NCBI RefSeq assembly: GCF_017498085.1
Contig: NZ_JAGBKM010000013.1
Location: forward strand, 1-64,000
Origin: Psychrobacter coccoides
GTDB taxonomy: Bacteria > Pseudomonadota > Gammaproteobacteria > Pseudomonadales > Moraxellaceae
Direction: 5' to 3'
DNA: 64,000 bases
Position numbers and translations under genes: made by a program. Under the pieces are notes generated by a model. The model was not told the DNA's origin. It saw only the letters and a list, made by a program, of their open reading frames with translations, and did no database searches. Shown piece after piece: positions 26,868 to 35,957 of the stretch (position 1 is its first letter; each line of letters begins with the position of its first letter).

Positions 26868-27779
26868 ATGGAAAGCCTCATTACTCTCATCTTGGTACTC
26901 ACGCCAATGTTTATTGGCTTTGCCATTCCATCCCGCCAAAGAATGACTATCCTGGCTGATAAGGGTCTGTCTTACTTAGTGTTTATTATCCTAACCCTTA
27001 TCGGTATTGAGCTGTCACAGGTCGAAGGTTTGGGCAGTCAAATAGGCGAAATCGCCCTTTATGTCACTATCCTATCGATTTTGACGATTGGTAGTGGCCT
27101 GTTTGCGCTTATGCTTTTTGATTACTGGCGTCCATGGCAGGCAAAGAAGCCGAGCGTCAAGTCTAAAGAGCACCGTGTCAGTATCCGTGGTAGCCTCGCA
27201 CAGTTGTTTTGTGTGGTTATTGGCATGATCATCGGCTATTTCTTACCCGCTGATTATATGCCGCCCGAAAACACCATGACTGTCATGCTGATGATACTTA
27301 TTTTGTTGGTTGGTATTGGTCTCAAAGGTTCAGGAATCACACTCAAAGAAGTGCTGCTCAACAAACGTGGCGTTGAGATGAGTATTATCTTTACGTTATC
27401 GATATTGGGTGGTGGGCTACTCTTTGCGTTGATGTTTAGCGAGGTGTCATGGACGAAAGGCTTGGCGCTCGCTTCCGGCTTTGGTTGGTATTCTCTCTCA
27501 GCGATTATCATGACCGATGCTTATGGTGCTGTTTGGGGTAGTGTGGCGCTATTCAATGACTTGGTACGTGAGTTTTTTGCGCTGATATTTATTCCTGTCT
27601 TTATGCGCAAATATCCATCAGCTGCGGTCGGTCTTGGCGGCGCGACCAGTCTTGACTTTACCCTGCCTATTATTCAACAATCTGGTGGTCTAAAAGTCGT
27701 GCCACTGGCGATTAGCTTTGGCTTTATTATTAATATCGTCTCGCCAATTCTAATGGTAGTGTTTTCGGCGTTGGGGTAA
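26868..27779 (+). CDS. lysO: LysO-type lysine exporter (DUF340 family)
   Basis: A 303-residue membrane protein of the YbjE/LysO family, which exports L-lysine and thialysine in Escherichia coli. Family blocks are LTPMFIGFAIP, LSYLVFIILTLIGIELSQ, CVVIGMIIGYFLPA, ILILLVGIGLKGSG, LASGFGWYSLSAIIMTDAYGAVWGSVALFNDLVREFFALIFIPVFMRKYPSAAVGLGGATSLDFTLPII. The ATG at 26868 (MESLITLILVL) fits the family N-terminus; an in-frame TTG 30 bases earlier has no ribosome site. With the LysE-like gene at 16.8 kb, the window carries two basic amino acid exporters. Confidence 0.88.
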   Translation: MESLITLILVLTPMFIGFAIPSRQRMTILADKGLSYLVFIILTLIGIELSQVEGLGSQIGEIALYVTILSILTIGSGLFALMLFDYWRPWQAKKPSVKSKEHRVSIRGSLAQLFCVVIGMIIGYFLPADYMPPENTMTVMLMILILLVGIGLKGSGITLKEVLLNKRGVEMSIIFTLSILGGGLLFALMFSEVSWTKGLALASGFGWYSLSAIIMTDAYGAVWGSVALFNDLVREFFALIFIPVFMRKYPSAAVGLGGATSLDFTLPIIQQSGGLKVVPLAISFGFIINIVSPILMVVFSALG

Positions 27780-27805
27780 GTATAATTTAAATAATTAGCT
27801 ATTAC

Positions 27806-28447
27806 TTAAAACTCGATACATATATTTGAATTTGAGTCGTCTGGATAGTTGTAGGCTATTTCAGGCTCCATAGCTAGTCCATAAACTCGGCGATTCATGG
27901 CTTTACCCTCTTCAGTATCAGAAGATGCAATAGGCGCGTCATCACCGCAATCAAAAGTACTTAAACGATCAGCGTCAATTTGATGCTTTAGTAGTAAGTA
28001 GTTTTTGATCATCAGCGCTCTATTTTTGGCTAAAGAATTTAACCCTCCATTAACTTCATCTTCTGAAGTATGGGCTTCGATTCTAAAAGTGGACGTATCA
28101 TACTCCTTCATTTTTGTTGCTACTCTATCAAGCTCAAGCTGATACTCTTTTGATAACTCACTGCTGCCCTTGGCAAAAAAGGCACGATATTCCATTTTTA
28201 GACCTACCCCAGGCATCGTAAAAGGGCAGCCTCTGTCATCTACCATTACGTTTTCTGGCGTATTTGGGCACTGATCTAATTTATCAGGAACGCCATCACC
28301 ATCTGAATCAATCTCTGCTTGCATTGTTCTGATATTTTCATATTGGGGTACATCTTTAGACGATGCGATTGTAATAGTCTGGCAGCCGGTTAGAGTTATA
28401 GATGCTGCTAACAAAAAAATGCTGTAGAATTTCAGTTTCGTAGTCAT
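27806..28447 (-). CDS. OmpA-domain lipoprotein with thrombospondin type-3 calcium repeat
   Basis: A 213-residue outer-membrane lipoprotein. The signal peptide ends in SITLTGC. A TSP3-like calcium-binding repeat follows (DSDGDGVPDKLDQCPNTPENVMVDDRGCP, about residues 48-76). The C-terminal OmpA-like peptidoglycan-binding domain spans about 85-200 with YRAFFAKGSSELSKEYQLELDRVA, FRIEAHTSED and AKNRALMIKNYLLLKHQIDADRLSTFDCGDDAPIASSDTEEGKAMNRRV. It is a paralog of the lipoprotein at 30051-30665 and probably tethers the outer membrane to peptidoglycan. Confidence 0.87.
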   Translation of the reverse strand: MTTKLKFYSIFLLAASITLTGCQTITIASSKDVPQYENIRTMQAEIDSDGDGVPDKLDQCPNTPENVMVDDRGCPFTMPGVGLKMEYRAFFAKGSSELSKEYQLELDRVATKMKEYDTSTFRIEAHTSEDEVNGGLNSLAKNRALMIKNYLLLKHQIDADRLSTFDCGDDAPIASSDTEEGKAMNRRVYGLAMEPEIAYNYPDDSNSNICIEF

Positions 28448-28536
28448 TGTTTATCTTCCCTAATGTAGTAAAAATCCTGATCTAAGTTATGCCCAATGAC
28501 TAGCGGCTACGTAACAATTTTGCAAAAATATACGTT

Positions 28537-29727
28537 TTAAGCCATCACTAGCTCTTTTTCTACCTGACAAACCCTATCATGCCACTCAATAAAATCACTG
28601 ATAGCAGCTGGCGCGGGTTCGCTATTACCAACTTCCCTACCTTTAAAACTCTCAATATAACGGCAAGCGCGATAGCCTTTTGCAAAGCTCTCATAATCAG
28701 CAACCCACTGCTTGCGTGCAGTTAAAGCAGCCTGTTGTGCATTATCATAACTGGATTGAGTGCTGCCATCATCAGCAAACCAAAACTCTTTAGCAGGGAT
28801 ACTTTTTTCCAACATACGCTGCTCGTTGACCTCAGCCATGCGCCACGGCTTGGCAGTGAGCCGCGCCCGAAAACATTGCTGCGCCTGACAAAGACGCACA
28901 TAATTGGCATCGGCATGGAAGTACTCAAACCACTCTGCTACTAACTCATCACTTGGCTCGATGGTATCGTGAGTGGCAATAATGCGAAAGCCTGCTGGCG
29001 TCTCATATAAACGGAAGCGTTCTTTTGGATGTTTGACAACTCGCTTTTGTAGTCGTTCAGTCATATAAGGCCGTAAGGAAGCGATATCATCAGCATGTTT
29101 TTGCGCACGTGCTTTGTCTCTTTGGCTGGCTTGTTGCCACAAATAAGCAGTCACACCAATCATAACCACCAATAGCCATAACCAGGACAATCCGAGCCAA
29201 TCGATGATAATGGCGATAAGTATAAACACCAGTACAAAAAACCAAACTTTCAACTTCGATGAGGGCTGGCTTTGATTGGTTGTTAACGCAGTCATATAGC
29301 CATGGCTGTCATAGCTATCAGGATAATTGCAATGTAATAATTCATCATTATCGACGTCAATGATGGCGATATTGTCGACGTTGGCGACCTGTGCACCATA
29401 ACTGTTGCGTGTGACGATAAGCTGCGTTGATGCAGCTTTTGATTGCGAAGATGAAGGGAAAACCTGCTTGGATATGACTTGCTCACGAATGGGAATGCCG
29501 TTATTTGCGTTATACTCTTCCCTGCGTTCACGGCGTACGATATCCTCACCATTTAGCCAGCGATTATGCGCCTCACTGACTCGTGCTTTGGCATGGTTTA
29601 GCGCCTCGCTTTGACTGACATCTGACCATCCGTAACGCTTGATGGTGGCTTGCTTGACTGCGCTATCAGAGGTTGCCAATGATTTAAAACGCTGCTTATA
29701 TTGCGCCCAGTATTTGGGGATGAGCAT
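28537..29727 (-). CDS. uncharacterised membrane protein, two adjacent helices
   Basis: No named family recognised. It is a 396-residue protein with a polar N-terminal half (about residues 1-150) and two close membrane helices (WFFVLVFILIAIIIDWLGL, WLWLLVVMIGVTAYLWQQA; about 163-200). A cytosolic C-terminal domain has RFRLYETPAGFRIIATHD, EWFEYFHADANYVRLCQAQQCFRARLTAKPWRM and YESFAKGYRACRYIESF. The YxTxAGxR...DxxYxxLCxxQxxFRARLTxKPWR pattern recurs in uncharacterised bacterial membrane proteins, from memory. It lies between two OmpA-domain lipoprotein genes on the same strand. Confidence 0.75.
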   Translation of the reverse strand: MLIPKYWAQYKQRFKSLATSDSAVKQATIKRYGWSDVSQSEALNHAKARVSEAHNRWLNGEDIVRRERREEYNANNGIPIREQVISKQVFPSSSQSKAASTQLIVTRNSYGAQVANVDNIAIIDVDNDELLHCNYPDSYDSHGYMTALTTNQSQPSSKLKVWFFVLVFILIAIIIDWLGLSWLWLLVVMIGVTAYLWQQASQRDKARAQKHADDIASLRPYMTERLQKRVVKHPKERFRLYETPAGFRIIATHDTIEPSDELVAEWFEYFHADANYVRLCQAQQCFRARLTAKPWRMAEVNEQRMLEKSIPAKEFWFADDGSTQSSYDNAQQAALTARKQWVADYESFAKGYRACRYIESFKGREVGNSEPAPAAISDFIEWHDRVCQVEKELVMA

Positions 29728-30050
29728 AGGTTTTGCCTTTTACTCTCAAAATTCATAGTAATTTTTTGTGTGTTTGCCAAAAAATATAACATGCCTTCTT
29801 TTTATATGGTAATATAGATATCAATATGACCGTCACCTCTGCTTTTGCAAGTGGCGGTTCTCTATTTCTAGCTTCTTATTTTATCGATATCAGCTCATAC
29901 TATTGCCATAAGACCCAATCTTCTAAGCTCACCGTTAGACCAAAGTCTGCAAGTGTAACAGTATCCTCAGGTACAGTAGAAAACTCGTTTAATAAACTTT
30001 TGAAGCGTTAATTCCAACCAAATGCGCACACCCAGCCTATCTTTACCATT
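29728..30050. other. noncoding gap upstream of the membrane protein gene
   Basis: About 320 bases, AT-rich. A 61-codon plus-strand frame (29826-30011) has no family resemblance and is likely chance. One imperfect hairpin, ACCGTCAC paired with GTGGCGGT at about 29829-29857, is followed by a weak T-rich run and could be a terminator or a leader structure. Nothing else was recognised. Confidence 0.35.
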
Positions 30051-30665
30051 TTATTCTAAAATTTCTTTACATTTTACTAAAGTATCATTGTATCTCTCGC
30101 GCACTGATATCCAACCAAATACTCGCTGATTCATAGTTGCACCCTCCTCAGTATCATTACGAGCAATTGGATCATCAGAACTACAATCAAAAGTTCGGAC
30201 TCTATTTGCTGGCAAGCCAAGATTAACCAAATAGTCTTTGACACTTTGCGCGCGAGCACCTGCTAATGAGATAGGTCTTAATTGCTGAGACGAGTCTTTG
30301 ATATGTGTAATCTTGTTATCAACGGATTGTTGTTCGATTTTAGAAGTATGTCCTTGGACAAACAGCGTCAGATTAGAACAGCGAGCCGCGAACTCTATAA
30401 TCTTGTTTAACTCTGGAATGTACTTATCTTTTATTTCAGCACTATCTCTATCGAAAAATACTCGCAACTCCATGGATAACATATCCTCCAAAGTCACCGT
30501 CATAGGTTTACCATTTTTATCAACAGGTGGCGGCTCAGCTATGCAGGTGGAAGGCACTAAAGTTTCTTGGCTAATACTATTGCCTACAGTCGCTGATTGA
30601 CATCCTGATACTAAGCCTATGACTAATAAAGCAATAGTGACTTTTGTTGCGCCAAACTTAGTCAT
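30051..30665 (-). CDS. OmpA-domain lipoprotein
   Basis: A 204-residue lipoprotein with signal LLVIGLVSGC. The OmpA-like domain runs from about residue 68 to 195: LRVFFDRDSAEIKDKYIPELNKIIEFA, LTLFVQGHTSK, GARAQSVKDYLVNLGLPANRVRTFDCSSDDPIARNDTEEGATMNQRVFGWI. It shares the unusual TFDC(G/S).D.PIA..DTEEG..MN.RV stretch with the lipoprotein at 27806-28447, so the two are paralogs; this copy lacks the TSP3 repeat. It sits upstream of the membrane protein gene with a 323-base gap. Confidence 0.84.
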   Translation of the reverse strand: MTKFGATKVTIALLVIGLVSGCQSATVGNSISQETLVPSTCIAEPPPVDKNGKPMTVTLEDMLSMELRVFFDRDSAEIKDKYIPELNKIIEFAARCSNLTLFVQGHTSKIEQQSVDNKITHIKDSSQQLRPISLAGARAQSVKDYLVNLGLPANRVRTFDCSSDDPIARNDTEEGATMNQRVFGWISVRERYNDTLVKCKEILE

Positions 30666-30730
30666 AGAGTATTCCTAATTAGTGATAGTAAATCACACTA
30701 TATCTAACATATCTTTTTAAGAAAAACACC

Positions 30731-31984
30731 CTAAACCCCACTCGCCTGCTTGGCAAACAGGCGCATCAAAGGCTTGATTTTACTGACCCGATACATGCCT
30801 TCATTACGAATCTGCTGAATCGGACGTGTTTGCGCCAGCGAGCCTGCAAACAGCCAGTTAAGCAGCGAAAAACTATGCATCATTAGGCTATTATGCGGAC
30901 GGCGTAAGCGCTCATAAGTACGCAAAGTTTGGTTGCTGCCCCAAAGCGTACCGCCACTACGGGCATAGTCATGCATAAGCTGCTCGCTTAATACCTGTAC
31001 ATCAAGCATGCCTAGATTCAGCCCCTGTCCTGCCAGCGGATGCACGCCGTGTGCAGCATCTCCTATTAATACCAAATTATCAGCGATGTAGCTCTTAGCT
31101 TGCTGGGCGCCTAACGGAAAGCTTGCTATAGATTCAATTTTATCTATGGCTCCAAGCTCATAGTGACTGGCAGCCGCCAACTTATCAGCGATAATGCGAT
31201 CGTCTTCCTCAAGTAAAGATAACGCCTGATTGCGTGGCAGTGTCCAGACGATAGACTGCCAATGCTGCGGCATGGCCTTATCTTCATCCGTGATGTCCGC
31301 CAACGGCAATAATGCCAGCGTTCCCGTGGGCAGCATGGCTTGGCGAGCAGTTGCTTGATGCGGCTTTGCAGTCTGAATCGCACAGCAAATCGCTGTTTGT
31401 TGATAATCAAGAGTATCTAGCTCGATCCCTGCCTGCCTACGCACAAACGAGCCTCGACCATCGGCACCGACGAGCAGGCGCGCATCGATAGTAGCCCCCT
31501 TCTCTAAAGTCACACGGTAGCCCTGCTCTGCTCCCAACCAATCCATATCAACGACTTTTTGCCCGGAGATGACCGTCAGACAGTCACTGACATCTTCTTC
31601 AGACAAGCGCTGTGATAAGGCATACTCAATGACTGCCGGCTCCACCATACTCCCAAGCAGCTCTGGCGTACTGCTGTCACTATCACCAAATAACAGCTCG
31701 CCCATACCATTCAGTTGCCATACCTGCATTTGCGAATAATCGGCCTTGCGCCCAGATAGTGCAATCTTTTGCCAAGCGCCAACGTCTTTGAGTAAGTGAA
31801 TACTGGCGAGGCTAAGTGCATAAACACGGGCATCTCGGTGACTGAGCACCTGCTGCCACTCAGACTGGTCTCGTTCAGAGCGTGCATCGATTAAGGTTAC
31901 AGGCATTTTGGCTTGCGCCAGCTTTAGCGCTAGCGTTGCACCGACGATACCGCTGCCAATAATTAGCGTATGGTTGTTTGTCAT
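30731..31984 (-). CDS. ubiquinone biosynthesis FAD hydroxylase, UbiF/UbiI-like
   Basis: A 417-residue aromatic-ring hydroxylase of the UbiH/UbiF/COQ6 family, acting on the polyprenylated ubiquinone precursor. The FAD motif IIGSGIVGATLALKLA is at residues 5-20, the second motif is LLVGADGRGSFVRR, and the third is NLVLIGDAAHGVHPLAGQGLNLGMLDVQVL. The GDAAH form with LAGQGLNLG resembles UbiF/UbiI more than UbiH; the exact ring position cannot be told. It lies about 200 bases downstream of ubiH on the same strand. Confidence 0.82.
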   Translation of the reverse strand: MTNNHTLIIGSGIVGATLALKLAQAKMPVTLIDARSERDQSEWQQVLSHRDARVYALSLASIHLLKDVGAWQKIALSGRKADYSQMQVWQLNGMGELLFGDSDSSTPELLGSMVEPAVIEYALSQRLSEEDVSDCLTVISGQKVVDMDWLGAEQGYRVTLEKGATIDARLLVGADGRGSFVRRQAGIELDTLDYQQTAICCAIQTAKPHQATARQAMLPTGTLALLPLADITDEDKAMPQHWQSIVWTLPRNQALSLLEEDDRIIADKLAAASHYELGAIDKIESIASFPLGAQQAKSYIADNLVLIGDAAHGVHPLAGQGLNLGMLDVQVLSEQLMHDYARSGGTLWGSNQTLRTYERLRRPHNSLMMHSFSLLNWLFAGSLAQTRPIQQIRNEGMYRVSKIKPLMRLFAKQASGV

Positions 31985-32080
31985 AAATTATCTCTTTATC
32001 TTTAAATTTAAGATGCTTGTCAGGCTAGCACGCTTATTATCAACGAAAATAACACCTTAACACGGATTGAGCACCTCTAA

Positions 32081-32153
32081 AGCGCTTGGTATTTATTTGG
32101 CGCAGCCTCTGCAACTAGGGTACAGTCAGCGAGACAAATGATTACCAAGTGCT
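32081..32153. repeat. imperfect inverted repeat between the two ubi hydroxylase genes
   Basis: The arms AGCGCTTGGTA and TACCAAGTGCT (one mismatch) extend inward to a second match, TTATTTG with CAAATGA. The loop contains GCAGCCTCTG, a ten-base string also found in the centre of the MITE at 1796-1941. It may be a miniature-element remnant or a transcript hairpin. Confidence 0.5.
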
Positions 32154-32189
32154 AAATACCATAGTTCTGGGTCATATCAGTCATCAGTC

Positions 32190-33485
32190 TTATGACTTTA
32201 AGCCCATCGCATAGTTAGCGACTAATGGTTTAATGTTCGGCAGCTTATCAAAGGCTATCAAGGCCACATTACGTGCCAGCTTGACTGCTGGATTGGGATG
32301 TGTAAAGCCATGGACCACCGCATCACAAAAGCGAATCACTCGTTTTTGATCGCTTAGACGTGCTTTTTCATAACGCTTAAGTAAACTGGGGTCACCGATA
32401 TCCTCTCCTTTTAGCACCTGCCTACTCATCATCTGCGCCAGTACATGCGCATCACGCATACACAGATTAAAGCCTTGACCTGCTACAGGGTGTAAGGTGT
32501 GAGCAGCGTTACCCATGATGACGCAGCGACCCTCTACCTGTTTATTAGCCAGCACTCGGGTTAAAGGATAAGCCCCTCGGCGACCCGCTTGGACAAAGGT
32601 GCCAGCACGCTGACCAAACGCTTGCTGCAAAGTCGCCAAAAAATGCGCATCGTCTTCTAGATACTTATCTTCTTCACCGGTTGGACATACCCAGACCACT
32701 GAGCGCCGATGGCCCTGCTGATACTCATCATTGCCATCACCCTCTGGGTCAGTCAGCGGCAGTACTGCCAACGGTCCAGCGGGACTAAAGCGTTCAATGG
32801 CGACGTGCTCATGTGGCCTATCCGTCTCCACCACCCCAACGATTGCCGTCTGCTGATAGTGATAGGTGGTTGTGTCAATATTTAATAACTGCCTTACCGT
32901 CGAATCACGACCATCACAAGCGACCAAGACACTGGCTTGCAGCTGCTGCTCGTGCTCCTCTCCCTCATAGTAGCTAAAGCTCAGCGTCACGCTATCGCTC
33001 TGCTGCTCCACAGCGATGACATTGGCATTGTCAATCAACGTGATTAATGGCGCCTGCTTGGCTGCCAATAGCAGTTTACGGCCAAGCCATGCATTTTCCA
33101 TGACCTGCCCGAACGACTCGACTTGTTCTTCTGCTTTATTGAGTTGCGCTTGTCCAAAGCTGCCTTGCTCACTGATTTTTACTGCATCGATACGGCAAGC
33201 ATGACTTTGCAGCTCGTTCCATAGTCCAATTTCTTGGTAAATCTGTACGGTACGCCGTGACAGCGCAGTATTACGACTGTCCAAATAGTGGCTGCGTCCC
33301 TTGTCATCGTCGGGACTAAGGTCAGGGTAGCTGTTTTTTTCCAGTACGGTGCTGGCGATACCATGGTGCGCTAATAGTAATGCAAAGGATAAACCTACAT
33401 GCCCACCGCCTGCAATCAGCACTTGCTGCTCGGTGATGGCTTGGCTTGCTCCTGCGCTTGTTGAGTTTTCATCAGTATTTTGCAT
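32190..33485 (-). CDS. ubiH: 2-octaprenyl-6-methoxyphenol hydroxylase UbiH
   Basis: A 431-residue FAD monooxygenase. The FAD motif IAGGGHVGLSFALLLAHHG is near residue 25, VACDGRDSTVRQLL is in the middle, and the C-terminal motif is CVIMGNAAHTLHPVAGQGFNLCMRDAHVL. The GNAA.TLHP.AGQGFNL form is typical of UbiH, as opposed to GDAAH in UbiF/UbiI. The N-terminal 20 residues are Ser/Gln-rich and variable. It likely shares a transcript with the second hydroxylase downstream. PepP and YgfB, frequent partners, are not in the window. Confidence 0.84.
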   Translation of the reverse strand: MQNTDENSTSAGASQAITEQQVLIAGGGHVGLSFALLLAHHGIASTVLEKNSYPDLSPDDDKGRSHYLDSRNTALSRRTVQIYQEIGLWNELQSHACRIDAVKISEQGSFGQAQLNKAEEQVESFGQVMENAWLGRKLLLAAKQAPLITLIDNANVIAVEQQSDSVTLSFSYYEGEEHEQQLQASVLVACDGRDSTVRQLLNIDTTTYHYQQTAIVGVVETDRPHEHVAIERFSPAGPLAVLPLTDPEGDGNDEYQQGHRRSVVWVCPTGEEDKYLEDDAHFLATLQQAFGQRAGTFVQAGRRGAYPLTRVLANKQVEGRCVIMGNAAHTLHPVAGQGFNLCMRDAHVLAQMMSRQVLKGEDIGDPSLLKRYEKARLSDQKRVIRFCDAVVHGFTHPNPAVKLARNVALIAFDKLPNIKPLVANYAMGLKS

Positions 33486-34028
33486 CTTTATGATTCCTAA
33501 TTATTATATTCTCTGCGATCTATTATGCTCATGTACAATATAAGGCCGGATAAGCGGCTAATAGCCACTCTATAAAATCCTTTCGTCCTTATTTTTTCTC
33601 ATCGTTATTTTGCAATCTTTATCATTTTACATATCTTTTCAGTCCAACAGTCATCCGCCATATATAAGCAATAGACTACCACACATTGTCTTTTATACTG
33701 CGGCTTTGACTAGGGGCTTTTTAATCAGTGATTATACATAACCCTTAAAAAAGAGATCACCCTTAAAAAAGCACAGTGGTTGCAATCACCATACAAAAAC
33801 AGCGTCATCTCACTAAGGTATGGCTTGAATTTTAAAAGTTATCTACCATAATGAAGGCAACGCATTGATTTATTATTATTCATAAAACCAGTACTCATTT
33901 TACCGTTACTTTTATCTCTACGATATCACCCTACTGACTATTTTATCTCTGACACCCTTGATTCTATCAGAACTGACCAGTATCAGCATAAGACGATAGT
34001 ATCGGGCATATAATACAAGGATAATCGC
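33486..34028. other. noncoding divergent region between ubiH and phoH
   Basis: About 540 bases with no plausible gene. It contains a short direct duplication, ACCCTTAAAAAAG twice at about 33740-33773, separated by a few bases. Promoters for ubiH (left) and phoH (right) should lie here, but no clear -35/-10 pair, operator or mobile-element end was recognised. Confidence 0.4.
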
Positions 34029-35141
34029 TTGACTGACTCCATGAGCCGCCGTATAAAGTTTGAATCATTGACACCAGCACAGCTCAAAACCGTGCTTGGC
34101 GAATACAATAACCACATGAAATACCTACAAGATCGTCTCGATATCAAGATCATTCAGCGTCAAGGCGACTTCTGTCTGAGTGGTGACGTCACTGCCGTTG
34201 AGCGAGGTGAACGCATCATCTATAAGCTGGTTGATGAGGCACAAAATACCAAAGACATCAGCGCAGAAGAGCTGCACCTGATTATTCAGTCGAGTATCTC
34301 ACGTGATGAAGACATACTCGGCGATGAACAGGAAGCTGATGCAGCAGACGCCGAAGAAAACCTAAAAGCAGCTGATAAATCCAGTGAGTTTACGCCCATT
34401 AGTTTGCGTACTCGAAAAGGTAAGATCATCCCGCGCGGCGGCAATCAGCAGCGCTACGTCAAAAACGTCCTGCGCTCTGATGTGTCTTTTGGTATCGGTC
34501 CTGCCGGTACGGGTAAGACTTATCTGGCTGTGGCCTGTGCGGTCGATATGCTAGAGCGCAATGAGATTGAGCGTATACTACTGGTACGTCCTGCGGTCGA
34601 AGCAGGTGAAAAACTAGGGTTTTTGCCAGGCGATCTCACACAAAAGATTGATCCCTATCTACGTCCGTTATACGATGCACTGTATGAGATGCTTGGCTTT
34701 GAAAAAGTCGGCAAACTGATTGAGCGTCAAATCATTGAGATTGCGCCACTGGCGTACATGCGTGGCCGTACTCTAAACAACTCGTTTGTGATTTTAGATG
34801 AGGCACAAAACACCACGCCTGAGCAGATGAAAATGTTCTTGACCCGTTTGGGTTTTGGCTCACGGGCTGTGATTACGGGTGATATTTCGCAGGTTGACTT
34901 ACCCCGTGGGACCAAGTCAGGCCTTGCGCAGGCGATGGACATTCTAAGTGGTATCGAAGAGATTCACATCACCAAGTTTGACTCAAAAGACGTGGTGCGT
35001 CATCAGTTGGTACAAAAAATCGTCGAAGCCTACGATGTGTTTGATGAAGAGCAGATTGCGCTACAAGAAAAACGTAAGTTTGAACGTATTAAAGAACAAG
35101 AGCGCAGACAAGCCGTTGCTGATGCTGCCTCTAAGCTATAA
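34029..35141 (+). CDS. ybeZ: PhoH-like ATPase (YbeZ)
   Basis: A 370-residue P-loop ATPase of the PhoH family. A KH-like N-terminal region (about 1-90) is followed by the ATPase domain: GIGPAGTGKTYLAVACAV (Walker A, about 158-175), RPAVEAGEKLGFLPGDL, SFVILDEAQNTTPEQMKMFLTRLGFGSRAVITGDISQVDLP (Walker B and sensor). A TTG start at 34029 is supported by AAGGA seven bases before it; the ATG at 34041 lies too far from that site. YbeZ works with the rRNA-processing protein YbeY, encoded next. A strong terminator separates the two. Confidence 0.9.
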   Translation: MTDSMSRRIKFESLTPAQLKTVLGEYNNHMKYLQDRLDIKIIQRQGDFCLSGDVTAVERGERIIYKLVDEAQNTKDISAEELHLIIQSSISRDEDILGDEQEADAADAEENLKAADKSSEFTPISLRTRKGKIIPRGGNQQRYVKNVLRSDVSFGIGPAGTGKTYLAVACAVDMLERNEIERILLVRPAVEAGEKLGFLPGDLTQKIDPYLRPLYDALYEMLGFEKVGKLIERQIIEIAPLAYMRGRTLNNSFVILDEAQNTTPEQMKMFLTRLGFGSRAVITGDISQVDLPRGTKSGLAQAMDILSGIEEIHITKFDSKDVVRHQLVQKIVEAYDVFDEEQIALQEKRKFERIKEQERRQAVADAASKL

Positions 35142-35167
35142 TTGGCGTGGCACACTTTACAACAATC

Positions 35168-35200
35168 AACCGGATTGCTGCTCGTAATCCGGTTTTTTAT
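35168..35200 (+). terminator. Rho-independent terminator after ybeZ/phoH
   Basis: A perfect nine-base stem, AACCGGATT with AATCCGGTT, has a nine-base loop and is followed by six T. It lies 27 bases after the stop, between ybeZ and ybeY. Confidence 0.85.
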
Positions 35201-35250
35201 TGCTAAGTATGGGGTATACCCTAAGGCTAATGTGGTCTTAGTGGCTATAG

Positions 35251-35280
35251 TATAGTCGGAGTTCTTTTAAACCGCCCTAA
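35251..35280. repeat. solo end of an IS630-like MITE
   Basis: TATAGTCGGAGTTCTTTTAA followed by ACCGCC is nearly identical to the left end of the MITE at 14438-14545, and TATAG is duplicated just before it. No matching right end was found before ybeY, which begins 32 bases further on. It is probably a truncated copy that lies in the ybeY leader. Confidence 0.6.
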
Positions 35281-35311
35281 TTAGACACAACCTTCTTGAC
35301 AGGATAAAACC

Positions 35312-35893
35312 ATGACTCAACCTAACCATCATAGCGCCAGCTTTGCAGTACTTGATATTAGTGCGATTGACAGTATAGATAACACCTTACTCGCCAGCTT
35401 TTATGGTGAAGACAGTCTGCTGTCTATTATGAAGGCAACACTCCATTATATGGACGTACGCATCAAAGATGGTCTAACGCTACCCTACTTTGCCGACATC
35501 AGTCCTGAGCTGTGGCAAAAAAAGACGAAAGCATTAGATATATACATCACAGATGTGAATGAAGGTCGTCAGCTGAACTTAGAAGCACGTGACAAAGACT
35601 ATGCGACAAATATTTTATCTTATCCAAGTGACTTGCCGGCTGCCATTATTGAACTGATGCCGACCTTACCACTTGGCGAGCTTATTATCTGTCATGAAGT
35701 CGTGGTGCGTGAAGCCAGCGAACAAGACAAAACCGTAGTGCAGCACATCAGCCATCTATTAGTACATGGCATTTTGCACCTTTTGGGCTTTGATCATGAG
35801 CTCGGACAAGCTGAGCAAGATGAGATGGAAAGCTTTGAGATTGAGATTTTGGCAAGCCTAAACTTACCAAATCCCTATCTACCAACCACTTAA
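35312..35893 (+). CDS. ybeY: endoribonuclease / rRNA maturation factor YbeY
   Basis: A 193-residue metalloprotein. The zinc-binding motif HLLVHGILHLLGFDHE (about residues 148-163) gives the three histidines of the H3xH5xH signature. ITDVNEGRQLNLEARDKDYATNILSYP and LGELIICHEVV are the other family blocks. It is needed for 16S rRNA 3'-end maturation and 70S quality control. It is slightly longer than the Escherichia coli protein at the N-terminus. CorC (YbeX), the common next gene, is absent. Confidence 0.92.
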   Translation: MTQPNHHSASFAVLDISAIDSIDNTLLASFYGEDSLLSIMKATLHYMDVRIKDGLTLPYFADISPELWQKKTKALDIYITDVNEGRQLNLEARDKDYATNILSYPSDLPAAIIELMPTLPLGELIICHEVVVREASEQDKTVVQHISHLLVHGILHLLGFDHELGQAEQDEMESFEIEILASLNLPNPYLPTT

Positions 35894-35957
35894 GTGTGAT
35901 TTGAGCGGTTATTTAACTCAGCCCCTTTTTTCTGTGTCATAAACCTGTGGGCAGTAC

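Noticed and set aside
29826..30011. 61-codon plus-strand frame in the gap near 29.9 kb
   Set aside because: No ribosome site, biased Ser/Thr composition and no recognised homology; it lies in a leader or terminator-like region.
33738..33775. Short direct duplication ACCCTTAAAAAAG before phoH as a regulatory site
   Set aside because: Two short AT-rich copies only; chance or slippage is enough to explain them.
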